A DNA stretch of 64,000 nucleotides from Rhynchosporium graminicola. Lineage: Eukaryota; Ascomycota; Leotiomycetes; Helotiales; Ploettnerulaceae. Each line of letters begins with the position of its first letter. Within the stretch, counting starts at the first letter, position 1. Location of the stretch: contig FJUW01000073.1 in NCBI GenBank assembly GCA_900074885.1, positions 115,604 through 179,603 of the forward strand. Direction: 5' to 3'. Of the stretch, positions 11,965-22,500 are shown in pieces. The notes below the pieces were generated by a model. It was not told the origin of the DNA. It ran no database searches and worked only from the letters and a program-made list of their open reading frames with translations. The translations under genes and the position numbers were made by a program.

Positions 11965-12207
11965 CGAGAGAGAAAACATGAAGCATCTGAGCTTGATCGA
12001 AAATCAGATATCCTGCCTTGTGAATTCTGGATTTTCTTTAACGAGGGCTACAATGGCAGCACCAACGTCCTTCTCGTTACCATACGTCTCCGCACAGTCT
12101 ATGGCCTTACATACGGCTTTCAATGCGAATAATACGGCCTGCTTGGAATGCTGGGCTGCCTGATAGACCCTCAGCTGAATTTGAGGCATAGGAATGCCAT
12201 TGTTCAA
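11965..12207 (-). pseudogene. Aldo-keto reductase N-terminal remnant
   Basis: The minus-strand frame 12207-12004 reads NNGIPMPQIQLRVYQAAQ, then ALKAVCKAIDCAETYGNEKD and VGAAI. This is the N-terminal AKR pattern NNGxxxPxxGLGVYQ...ALxxGYRxIDxAxxYGNExxVGxAI, including the catalytic-region Asp and Tyr (ID..ETYGNE). A TGA follows at RQDI*FSIK, where AKRs have Trp (DIWFxxK), again a TGG-type nonsense change. No in-frame ATG precedes it and the remaining ~200 residues of the barrel are absent. It converges tail to tail with the broken HxxHC gene. Confidence 0.75.
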
Positions 12208-13011
12208 TTAAATGGTAGCTATACTGGTCAATGGGGTATTCGACAAGCGTGTATCAAAGTCAAAATGATAGTTAAAGCGCATATATTTTGCCCCTTTTTC
12301 CACGTTGAGCTGCCCACTAACATGAATGGGTGATAACCATAATGTCGCCTTCACGCGTCCTACAAGTATTTTACAACTTCATCTTTTCAGTATCTCTACT
12401 ACTGTAGATCCTTATACTATTGAGAATTTTGTGTTCTAAAGGGCACCTACTACTCATCCTACCTCTCGCTTTATCTCAGTACTTCTAACACTATAAACTT
12501 CAACACTCTTAACACCCAAAGGAGCTTTCGTGTTATTACTACCCCCTCAGGTTAGTCTGCAGCCCCACTAGAAAACAGGGGGTAAAAGATACCTGTATAC
12601 CTCGGTAATTTCAGACCAGAATTGTGAGTAGCTTAGGGTGGAGGTAGGCGGGGCTTGGGAATATTAGGCTAGCGTTTCGGCGTTAAGTCTATTTTCAGGT
12701 CAATACACTAGTTTAACGTCATAGTTCGACCAATATACGACCAAGAAATCTACTGAAACCCTTCGTACTTCATACCTAGGTCGTTATAATAAGGTTTAAA
12801 GAATATTTTCTACAGCTAGTTACTTCTATATTGGAAGATAAGGGTAGCCGCGAGCATCGAGATTAGAGAAAACCAAATAGCATTCATTTCCACGATAGTA
12901 CGACTCTGCACGCTCCTTCTCAATATCCACATGATCACAAGCAAAACAGAATACCCCTCAAGAGACGAAATAACGATGATCCCTGAAAGAAATCAGTGCT
13001 TCAATTCCTTA
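12208..13011. other. Intergenic DNA downstream of the precursor gene
   Basis: About 0.8 kb of mixed composition. It includes the 3' side of the RiPP precursor gene at its right edge and AT-leaning sequence with no supported frame. Nothing else was recognised. Confidence 0.5.
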
Positions 13012-13361
13012 TTACTTTCGCTAAATAATGAGTTAGTTAATCATGTATTGAAGGCTTCATTTAGGAACGTGTAACGTACTTTGCCCCAGGCCGATCGAGT
13101 GGAAGGTTTAGTATCAGGGTTGGCGACGTCAACCTCGCTGCGTTTGCCCCAGGCTGACCGAGTAGAGGGTTTAGTATCAGGGTTGGCGACGTCAACCTCG
13201 CTGCGTTTGCCCCAGGCTGACCGAGTAGAAGGTTTGGTATCAGGGTTGGCGACGTCAACTACGTCCCGGTACACCATGGGCGGTTTGTATCCAATTGTTG
13301 GCAGAGTGGCGGCTCCCGTCACCAGTAAAGCGATCAAGACCTGAGCAGTTACGAACTTCAT
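13012..13361 (-). CDS. Secreted repeat precursor of a Kex2-processed (dikaritin-like) RiPP
   Basis: ATG at 13361; exon 1 13361-13080; predicted 59-nt intron 13079-13021 (GTACGT donor, CTAAC branch site, TTTAG acceptor); exon 2 13020-13012; 96 residues. Residues 1-20 are a signal peptide (MKFVTAQVLIALLVTGAATL). After a short leader come three copies of VDVANPDTKPSTRSAWGKR (from residues 35, 56 and 77), the first two followed by SE. Each ends in the Kex2 site KR. Read without the intron the third copy ends GKVRY...; splicing restores GKRK and a stop. This is the architecture of UstA-type precursors and Kex2-processed repeat proteins: signal, repeats, KR. The nearby pair of UstYa-type genes supports a RiPP role. 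The peptide contains Trp but no Tyr. An alpha-pheromone precursor is the alternative; the repeats lack the Cys/Gly pattern usual in filamentous ascomycete alpha pheromones. Structure confident; chemistry is inference. Confidence 0.85.
13081..13265 (-). repeat. Three tandem 63-bp coding repeats
   Basis: The repeats encode three identical 19-residue peptides joined by Ser-Glu. Six single-base differences are visible (four between the middle and last unit, two between the middle and first), and every one is silent, which points to selection on the peptide. Confidence 0.92.
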
Positions 13362-13404
13362 GTTGGAGTAGAGGAATAAAGATGTTGGAGTAGAGGAATG
13401 AAGA
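13361..13404 (-). repeat. 22-bp tandem duplication in the precursor's 5' leader
   Basis: 13361-13382 and 13383-13404 are the same 22-mer with one A/G difference. On the minus strand they lie directly upstream of the precursor ATG, so they form part of the 5' leader or proximal promoter. Confidence 0.8.
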
Positions 13405-14504
13405 TTTAAATCGGAAGGAGTATGAAGTGCAAGTATGTTGCAGGAGGATTCCTGGGCTCTATGTACTTGTGCTTTATGGTATATGAAAAGATGAGTTATA
13501 CATTTGCTTGGTCACTTCTGGATTTGCTCAGCAAAGCGAATACAATAATAGTCTGCTCGAGTAGCTCCGCTTTCTCCTAGGTTTCGCTCGCCTTCTGCGG
13601 CCTAGCTTTTGTATTGCTACGTTGCAGTGCATTACATCGTCAGTCCTGTGCGATTCATGCTCGCACATTTGAGGCAAATCTGCCATTGGCACAATCTCAC
13701 GACTTTCCTGTCAGAGGCCTGTAAAATCCTGATAAGTAAAAGTGAACAAGGCTCCGACTCAGCTTAGGCGCTGAGCGGGCCGGAAGGCCTGCGCAGGTCC
13801 TGGTGGAACGAAGCTCAGGCTCAAAGACCCATTTAAGAGCTCAAGCTCTCGGTGTTGAATCTCTTATATCTCCATTGGGTGACTTGCCGCGCACATAATT
13901 TTGGATCCACTCGGAGCCTGTAATGGGCACGTGATAGTCGGTTGTATATGTACGGTGTTAGGCTTGTTCAGCGTGCGCAGCGTGCGCTGAACATTGTGAT
14001 CTTTTGGTCCAGATGGCGTAGTTGGTGTGGGCCTAATCTCAACCCCGTTATAAAGCCATTGAACCTAATCAATACGAGGAAGCCAATGGAGCTCTTTCGT
14101 TTGACGGCAGATCTATCTCGATTCTATCTTTTGAATTTGACCATCAACGACCTTCCGTTTTAAGTAGTAGCTCCTAATCCAAGCTACACCTGGAGGGACA
14201 AAGGGGTAGCTTAGCGCACAATCGAAAAGCTTCGCGTTACTTGTTGTGAGGATACAGGGATAAAGATTACGTCAAAGCTTGTTATCAGCTCTAGTAGAAA
14301 GAGTGGTCGATGAGAGGAAGATAAGCCTAAATGTGATCAGTTCGTTGGCATATCGCTTTGAATTGCCGTATTGATTTGACCATTTGCTCATGTGGCTCTG
14401 TTTCAAACCATCATCTCTCAAATCTCTTCCCCTCAAAACGCTCATTCCGGGTGACTTTTATTTTTGAACATCAGAATCTATGCTCAAGCAGCAAATAATT
14501 GGAC
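13405..14504. promoter_or_regulatory. Divergent intergenic region between precursor and first oxidase gene
   Basis: About 1.1 kb separates the two divergent start codons, so this DNA should hold both promoters and any shared control sites. A solo LTR of the mini-TRIM family occupies 13919-14052. A TATA-like stretch for the precursor may lie near 13470-13490 on the minus strand. No transcription factor site can be assigned with confidence. Confidence 0.5.
13919..14052 (+). repeat. Solo LTR of the mini-TRIM family
   Basis: Reverse-complement match to LTRs at 22646-22770, 36106-36230 and 36521-36645. It begins TGTAATGGGCACGTGATAG and ends CAACCCCGTTATA. Flanks are GAGCC and AAGCC, a near-match for a 5-bp target duplication. 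It carries a 9-bp tandem duplication (CAGCGTGCG twice) inside an inverted motif that is TTCAGCG-CA-CGCTGAA in the other copies. This copy has not been visibly decayed by RIP. Confidence 0.82.
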
Positions 14505-15560
14505 ATGGACGATTTCAGGGACTTTTCAGGCGGCTCGGCTCTTGTTAGAAGCTCATTGGAACAAGAATCCACTGCTAATCCTCTTCTCGAGGAACAATTG
14601 GAGTGTCAAACGTTCCTCTCAAAGACAACTAATATCATGAGAGTGCCGATGAAAAGGACTAGACAACAACTGGTTCTCTGCAGCTTCGATAGTTTCAGTC
14701 GACTGCTCCCATGGCTTCTACTCCTAGCATTATTGATATGGAATATGGGTTATTATCAGAGGTCTGAACTTCGCAAACCCATGTATCCACAGTTGACTTA
14801 CAGTAAGTCGTCTTTTGTGGCCCGACCTCGACCATGTGCTGACAGTGATGGCAAACAAGGTCCCGTACAACATCTCCTCGAATATGAGGAACGGGTTTTT
14901 CAGTTGGGTTTTGCTCCTGATACCACAGAGTACCAGGGGCAACCGAGTCCTGAGCTTGATGAAAAGTGGCTGGAGTTGTATAGAAGTAAGTGACAGAGTA
15001 AATACATCATCACATGATTTTCTAACCGGCATACAGTGGGCATCTCTCGTGTTCCCCTTGAGACAGCGAAACATTTAATCAACAAAACTGTATTATTTCC
15101 TCACGACGAGGAGAAGAACTATGTTATTGAACTTGATGTTTTCCATCAACTTCACTGTCTTGTGGGTCACAATGGACTCTTGTTTTATATCTTCAATTTT
15201 ACTAACAAAGCCAAGAACATGATCCGGAAAGCTCTTCACCCTGATTACTATAAACCACATATGATTGCAGCCGATGGAGAAGATGAGCTACTCGGCTTTC
15301 ATCATATTGATCACTGTGTCGACACAATTCGGCAGTCTTTGATGTGTAGTGTAGATGTCAGCGTGCTAACGTGGGAATGGAATGAAGAGCGACAGCAGAA
15401 TTTGGAAAAGGGTGCCATTGTGCATACTTGTCGCAATTTTGATAAGGTTCGAGACTGGGCGAAAACTCACGCCATCGATCAGTGGTTTGACTTATGGCAT
15501 CACGAGATAAATGATCCACTCGATACTAGCACCTGGGAGGAGAGCTATACAGGAGAGTAA
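14505..15560 (+). CDS. UstYa-type (DUF3328) RiPP oxidase 1
   Basis: Exons 14505-14985 and 15037-15560, with a 51-nt intron (GTAAGT, CTAAC, ACAG) that joins AGA A to TG GGC as RMGIS; 334 residues. The ATG at 14505 is used rather than the upstream TTG in the same frame. Residues 67-84 are a single transmembrane helix (LLPWLLLLALLIWNMGYY) after a ~65-residue cytosolic tail. PSPELDEKW (147-155) is the usual conserved stretch before the catalytic part. HQLHC (197-201) and HHIDHC (249-254) give the two HxxHC motifs thought to bind metal in UstYa enzymes; SLMC and the CRNFDKVRDWA tail are also typical. In ustiloxin, asperipin and related pathways these proteins cyclise precursor peptides oxidatively. 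Placed beside a repeat precursor, it is the likely cyclase. Family call strong; substrate inferred. Confidence 0.9.
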
Positions 15561-17217
15561 AGAACTGGTTTGAGTATAAAGAGCGATTCGTAGGCATTTT
15601 GAAGAGCAAGCTATAAACACATGCATGTAATTACAGTCACCTATTCTTGATATATCGATTGCTGATATATCGATCACATGAGCGTACATGGTCATAGCTC
15701 TTACAGCTCTGATATCGAAGCTTTGGTTCGACTTGTATTTAGACATCAAGAATACCAACACTAAAACGTGTACGAGATCATATGACAGGATATGTTAAGA
15801 AGGCTAAGACGCACAGGAAAGAATAGCTCTGGGAAGAGTGCCAACTGCAGAGCTACTTTTCAGCACGACACCTGGCTGACTACTTTATTGTCTTCGAGCA
15901 GGATAAGGACTCAACTAGGACAGCGGATGACGTCGCTCTATAGTTATCCCAGTTGGGAAAGGATTTGTTCGTAAAGCTAGAAAAGAATTATGAGGAGGTG
16001 AAGGGGGATATGGAAGAGCAAGCTAGCATTGTCCCATGATTTTGGGGATTCGAAGTCTGAGAGGATGCCATGGCTCGAAACGAGCCGGTTCCCATCTCAC
16101 TCGGCTGGACTGCGCAACGGAGAGATCCCAGGCTCTTACCAACTGCCTCCCAAAATAGATTGGGATTGGGATGCTCAGTGCCGTGGATCGAGACCTGATT
16201 CGTATCTTAGTAGCGGCCGAGAGTATGTTAAGAGACGCCTACCAGCTTTGTAGCGATAGCTCTGCGGAACGGAGAATAAAGAACTGGTGTCGGATAGCCC
16301 CGAGACTAAATTCTTCAAGATAGTGGAAGTTCAAGCTTCAATTTACTGCTGCTGGGACATATACCTGCCTGTTGCGGAGAGAACGGGGAAATATTGTGGG
16401 GATTATGTTCGGCAGACATGCCAAGGTGCGGCAACTTTCCTTTACACTATCAAGTTTTTCAGAAAGTTCTGAGAATATGACTCTAAATGGAAAGTTGTAA
16501 CTCTTTGACACTTGTCTGTGTTGACAGGAAGTAAGAGATAACCGAAGTACGTAAGTACCTCGGTCTCGCTACAGTAGGCGCCTTCCTAACGGAAGCGTAT
16601 CCGAAGTGGCATCACCCACATGAATTTTAGCCGAAGGATCCTACGGGGTCAGCTCGGGGATCCATAAATGGCGCACTCTCATCAAGTGAGATTTAAAGCC
16701 AAGATTAAGTTGTGAGCTGAACGAATTGTAACGGCGTGGGATGGCAGGGAGGTACATGAAAGCGCCGAGCGTGTCTGGGTTCCCAAGCTTCCATACAATA
16801 CTGCTAGTTTCACTTCAGCTTGTTAGATTTGTGTGGCTCAGAATATCCGCTCGTGAGTCTTATGGTAAAACCAGCAAACTTGTTTTTGGGGAATACTGGC
16901 CCGATAAGAGGGGAAGCTTGGAAGCCTGGCCAGCTCTTGCGCCAAGATTAACGTGGCAGGGATCGGAAGCATATCGTGAGGAGTAGCATGAGAGTCAGGG
17001 GGTTGGGATATTTCGCCATTGTGGATATCAATTCAAAAATCTTAATTGAGGCAGCAATGGGTCACGAACGCAAGCCATAGAGATGTCCCCGGGCTAGTTG
17101 AAATTGAGTGAAAGTATACGAATTATCGGTATCTTCTGATGCCCCAAAACGCAGTTTCTCAGGTCTTTTTCATTCCGTACAACGAATTCTTTCTTCGCAA
17201 CTCGACGCACAGTTACT
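15561..17217. other. Intergenic DNA between the two oxidase genes, with a possible relic
   Basis: About 1.65 kb with no intact gene. At 15835-16037 a plus-strand stretch looks coding: one frame reads SYFSARHLADYFIVFEQ, then TADDVAL, a TAG, then LGKDLFVKLEKNYEEVKGD. It ends in TGA at about 16037. I do not recognise it. Short frames at 16029-16253 and 16741-16986 show no family feature. The promoter of the second oxidase gene must lie toward the right end; a pyrimidine-rich leader precedes 17218. Confidence 0.4.
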
Positions 17218-18175
17218 ATGGTGTCTAAATCTTCCATAGGCTACGCTGCTCTGGCAGAGGATGAGGAGGGTGGAATATCAACCAAGAACCTGTCGGTGTC
17301 TGCTATATCTCGATCAAGTTGGGGTAATATAAGTTTTGGACTTTTATTGATATCCAATCTAATTCTTTTCGGGGTTTCCTTGTCGAACTTTTACCGGACT
17401 ACGGATTGTGACTCTGCCCTCTCTGGGTTTGGGGGTCATCAGAAAACACATTCTATGAACGATGATCTTAAGCGTACTTCGTCTTACTGTAAGCTAGTCT
17501 TTATCATTTTGTTTGGCTGAAAAGTGTCTCCAAAATACTAACTTGGATTTCAAAGCTCCTTTGCTGGATATCATCGACATGAGCCCCAAAGAATTGATTT
17601 TTAATGGGAAGCTCAGCGACAACACCTCCATATATCGAATGCCACCGTCACCAGAAGTTGACGAAGCCTGGAACTACATCTCAACAGAGGGACTAGAAGT
17701 CATTACCGTTCCCTCTTACGCGATTGAGAAGTCAAAGAAAGATCCCGACCTCAGCGTCAAAGCTCCCAGTTCATGGAATCGAGGCTCGGACGCTTTCCTA
17801 GTTCAGATCGACGTCTTTCACCAAATTCATTGCCTGAATGAGCTTCGGAAAGAACTGTATTATGATCAGTACTATAACGCCCCTCCCGACGCGTTGCACA
17901 GAGATCATAAAAACCATTGCATACATATGCTGCTACAGAACATCATGTGTCATGCTGATGTGGAGATCATCAGTCACAACTGGGTCCACAATGACCACAT
18001 TCCAGACCCCAAAGAGCGACCATTCCCAGATTTCAATGTAGTTAAACAGTGTAGGGACTTTGGTAAGTTGTTAGACTGGGCTAGGGAAAATGGGATAAGG
18101 CAGCTGGCTGAGAAATGGAACGCTCTGAGAATTCCATTGGGTGGAAAAATCGTTTCAGGTGATGGATATGCTTGA
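17218..18175 (+). CDS. UstYa-type (DUF3328) RiPP oxidase 2
   Basis: Exons 17218-17488 and 17556-18175, with a 67-nt intron (GTAAGC, TACTAAC, AAAG) that joins SSY to SPLLD; 296 residues. Residues about 36-57 form a single membrane helix (NISFGLLLISNLILFGVSL). YSPLLD (90-95) and SIYRMPPSPEVDEAW (115-129) are the classic UstYa entry motifs. HQIHC (179-183) and HKNHC (208-212) are the paired HxxHC motifs, followed by IMCHADVE (220-227) and the CRDFGKLLDWA tail. It matches the standard length and layout better than oxidase 1, whose sequence is more diverged, so the two are likely separate enzymes rather than a recent duplicate. In dikaritin clusters two UstYa proteins often act together in cyclisation. 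Transcribed in the same direction as oxidase 1. Confidence 0.92.
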
Positions 18176-18261
18176 ATTTGAAAGAATTTCATGTAAATAC
18201 GGTCTGAGATATCCGTTTCTAGTCTATCTTGCAAACAAATAATGATACTCAGTATTCCCAT

Positions 18262-18403
18262 CTATCCAAATACTTGCTCAGACTCCCCTGTACCGCTGCC
18301 TTTGGAGTTTCTTGCCGTTCCATGGTCCTCATTTCCAACCAGCGCGGCAATCATAGGGGGCGTGGAGGCAAACGCTTGGAGTACCTCCCTCTCTGTGATA
18401 TTA
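18262..18403 (-). pseudogene. 3' end of an unknown gene truncated by transposon DNA
   Basis: The minus strand from about 18403 to a TAG at 18262-18264 reads ITEREVLQAFASTPPMIAAL, then VGNEDHG and GTGESEQVFG. It looks like a real hydrophilic C-terminus. Upstream (above about 18405) the sequence turns abruptly AT-rich and no frame continues. The stop lies 86 bp from the stop of oxidase 2, tail to tail. It may be the last piece of another cluster gene. Family unknown. Confidence 0.45.
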
Positions 18404-18591
18404 GTCTTATATAGAATTGTTTTCTTCTATAAGGAGTCTTATACTAAGAAAGTCCTTAATATGGAGTCCGACTCTATATACTAGACTCCAGCTAAGCTAG
18501 ACTCTATTACGTGATCCTAGATCACCTGTAGGTATAATACTATTATTACTATATTATAATTAGATATGCAATACTACTTATTGATTCGTAG

Positions 18592-18830
18592 TATTATGAC
18601 GACAGCTTATCTGAAGGTCATATAAGTAGAAGGATAGGGACCGGAACCCGAGTTTCCAGGCACCCTAGTCTAGTTAGCGGCCGACTCGGTATAGTATCTG
18701 ACTAGTACTAGCGTATATATATAAGAAGTCTTATACTCTACTTCTCTTCTTCTTCTCTTCTTATCTTCTTATTTCCTTAGTAGTATACTGTATAAGATCG
18801 CGCTTAGCTTCTCCACTTATTTATATACTA
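18592..18830 (+). repeat. LTR copy (same family as 34168-34440)
   Basis: Begins TATTATGACGACAGC and matches 34168 onward for about 230 bp, then diverges after ACTTATTTATAT. It marks the left boundary of the transposon nest. With the copy at 34168 it may be the outer pair of one Gypsy element now spread over 15.8 kb by nested insertions. Confidence 0.7.
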
Positions 18831-19599
18831 CTTCAAATCTTTTATTATTATATTAAATAAGAAGCTTAATCTAGCTAGAGATAACTTGATATAATAGCTT
18901 ATTACTAAAGTAGTTATTCGATAACTACTTATATATAACCGAGATTCTAGAGACCTCTCGGATAGCTATAAATCAGGGTTAATTTAGTATTACGTTCTGA
19001 GGTTGCGCATACTACTTGGATTGCGCGAGCTAGTAAAGACGAGTAGCCTAGGGATTATCTTATTATATTTAGTAGTAATTATAAGGATAGTTAGTTAGTA
19101 GGGATTCCTTAGGCTAGAGTTATATAATAGAGTCTAACTTAGCAGGAGTCTAGAGGTAGAAGTTACCTGCCTCTAATAATAAGTACTCTAATACTAATAT
19201 TTTTAACTTTAGCGTAGCAGGGAATACGCGCTACTTATCGCGTACTGCGTTAGTCGCTCTCTATTATATACTATTAGCTTATTCCGCTTATAACTAGAGT
19301 TCCTTAAGTATCGTAGAGGTAGTAATAATAGTATTATTATCTAAAGCGGCTTTATTAACTACTTCGGGTTCTTTAACTTATAGGGATTCGTTCTATAGTC
19401 ACGAGGCTTCCTCTTCTTCTTAGTATCTTCGATCTTATTATATTATAACCAGGGCTACTACTACTATCCCTTATAGTAGTAGTAGTTTTTATAGTGCTTT
19501 CGGCTTAATTAGTTAGACTAATTAGTACTAGAGTCGTTTATCTTCTATACTTTAGGATATATATCTTATTCGTATTATAAGAGTATATCTACGCGCTTA
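18831..19599. other. AT-rich decayed transposon DNA
   Basis: Follows the LTR at 18592. All frames are closed by dense stops. Its position suggests the 5' interior of the outer Gypsy element, but no protein motif can be read. Confidence 0.45.
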
Positions 19600-22500
19600 T
19601 TTTCTTTCTTAAGGATATAACTAATCGTATAATTAAACTATAAGAGGAGTAATAACTACTATATTTACTACTCTATAAGCTACTATACTATTATAAAATA
19701 CTCGAGGTTCTTATAATTAATATAAATATAGAATTCTTATATGCTTTTTAATTCACTTTACTATTCCTTAAGATAATATATAATTACTTATATTTCCTTA
19801 TTATAGATTTCATAATTATATTTAGCTAGAGCGTTTTTCTTCGAGAAGAATATATAAAGTTATAAGTATCTTTAGTCGTCGAATAAATATATAAGTACCT
19901 TTTCTATTACTTATCTAGAAGAGTCTATTTTAAGTATTATTTCTTAGTTAAAGTTAAACTATATTAGTATAAGTCTAGTAATAAATATATCTTTTAACTT
20001 CTTAAACGCTTTATCTATAGCTTTATCCTATTACTATAGCTACTTCTTATAAGTAAGCTATATTAGTAGTAGTATAATTATTAAGTAATTCTTAATAAAT
20101 ATCTAGTAGAAATTCGTAAATCCTAAGAAGCTTTATACTCCTTTTACTAAGGTTAAGAGTTCCTATTCTCGAATCGCTTATACTTTCTTAAGGTCTATTT
20201 AAATACTCTCTTTTATATCGATTATAAACCTAAGGTATTTCGTTATTTATACTTCGAATTCGTACTTTTTAATATCTAGTTATTATTATAAGGGGAATAT
20301 AAAGTAAATAGTATAAAAGCTTATCTATATTATAAGGAGAATTAACTAAGAAGGGAAAGAAAGAATAAGAGTCTCTCTTCTAAGAAAAGATAATACCGCG
20401 GCCGCTAGAAGTAGTAGTATTAGAATACGTATAATAATACGTTAAGTACTAATATAGACGCCTTAGGCGTTAAGTATACTAACGGGTATAGCTTATTATA
20501 GTTATAGTCTAGCTTTATATAATCTTACTATAACTTTCGCTACTTACTTTTAGTAATAATAGTAGTTACTATCTAAATAGATTAAGATATTATTATTATA
20601 AGTAGAATAGAATTCGTTTAAGTAGTTATATAAAGCTTAATTAATATACTATTAAAATATACTTAAGGTATTCGTAAATCTAAAAGGAGTTACTAGTTAC
20701 TTATATAGATTATATCTTATACGAAAAGCTATCTTCTATTTATTACTAATAGTAATATATATCTTATAGAAAGTAATAATAATATCTAGTTTTATAAACT
20801 ATTTCAATTTTTTAATATTCTAGAGAGTCTTATAGATTAGTAATAATAAGTATCGATCTTTCTTTATAATTCGATTTAACTTATAGTAATCGATATAAAA
20901 TCGTAGCTTATCTCTTAGTTTCTTTACAAATAAGATAAGAGTAATAATAAGCGAGTTACTAACTCGAATAAATCCCTTATTAAGGAGCTTATAAGAGTCT
21001 TCTATATTACTAAGAGTTTATCGCGAGATATATTATATAAAGGGCCCAAGGGTATTATAAGTTCCTTACTATTATATAGTTCGAGTTTAATCTTATAGTC
21101 GATCTCGGGACTCTATAGTAATAATAGTACGACTATTTTCTTATTATTATATAAGTCGAGGTACTTATATAGCTAATTAGGAAGTTTTATTCGCAGGTTA
21201 ATCTTTATCTTTATTATAAGAGCTTTCTAGATATCTACTATACTTATAGTAAATACTTATATCCTTTTATATAGTTATTCTTAAGTAAGCTTATTAAATA
21301 CTATTACTAATATTACGAAGTAGTCTAGCTCGTAGTCCAGCTCTTATACCTACTTACGTAAAGTCGTAATAATTGTATTAATATAGTATTATAACTTCGA
21401 GGCGATTATATATATATTATTCTTCTTAAATTATAATAATCCTAAAATCAGATCGTAACCTTCTAAGTATAATACTATAGAGAAGAAAGCTTTAGATTTC
21501 TTATATTTATTAATATCTATCTCTATAACTAGTACTTCTATAATAGGACTTCTTTCTCTTTTAAATAAACTTATTTCGATAAGGGAAATAAGGAATTACT
21601 AAAAGTAATAATAAGTAGTAAAGCTAGAATTAATAATACTATATAAAAAGTATCTAGTATTAAGTAGAATCTTAATATACTACCGTTTATTAATTATTAT
21701 AAATACTAAGAAAAAGGCTTTATTTATTATATCCTTAAACTAATCCTAAGCTTTTACTATTACTACTTAATTAATCTGCTTTTATTTCTATTAGCGATTT
21801 TAGATAGAAGCTATTCTTTTCCCGAGCTCTCTAGCTTAGAGCTTAATCTATCTATCTCGACTTCCTTTAGCTTCCACTTCTTTATCTTTATCTTAGCTAT
21901 TACTATATAGCTTTTCTTCTTCTTAGTTATAGCGAGTTTTATATAGTAGTTATAGATTATATATCTATCTTATCTATAGTAGAAGTGAAGCCGCTCTACT
22001 TTCTATCTCTTAATCTTTATAGAGCTTACTAATTAGAGTTCCTTCTTTATTATTATAATTATAGTAATAATAGGAGTTACTTTCTAATCTATCGAGTCTA
22101 TTACTTATTAGTCTATCTTAAGAGATTACTCTTATATTTACCTCTATTACTCTACTCTAGCTAATAGCTTCTTAACTTCGGCTAGCTAGTCGCTAACGAT
22201 ATATAATTACGAATAGTACTTTTCGTATAATTATTCTTCCTTTATATTAATAGTAATATAGACTTAGGTAGTAATAACAATAGCCTTTATATAACTCTTC
22301 TTAATTACATCTAATTAGTTCTATCCTTCTGCTTCAAGGAGTAGCTAAGTAAAATTGTTAAGGAATTTATTTAAAAGATAAGTTTCTTACTTATTCTTAT
22401 TTAGCTAGCTTATAGCTTTCTATAGTAGTAGAAGTTGCGAAAAGTAGTAGCTATTTATTAAAATAGCCTTTCGACTATTAACTGCCTTTATCGTTAGATA

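Noticed and set aside
13081..13344. 87-residue plus-strand frame across the repeats
   Set aside because: It is the antisense of the precursor; its apparent repeats come from the 63-bp units, and it has no signal or start context.
13012..13361. Alpha-pheromone precursor as the identity of the repeat gene
   Set aside because: Repeats lack the Cys and central Gly pattern usual for filamentous ascomycete alpha pheromones, and two UstYa genes lie next to it. Kept only as a minor alternative.
14730..15085. Minus-strand frames opposite oxidase 1
   Set aside because: Shadows of the spliced UstYa-type gene.
16029..16472. Short plus-strand frames between the oxidase genes
   Set aside because: No family motif, splice continuation or codon pattern; treated as intergenic.
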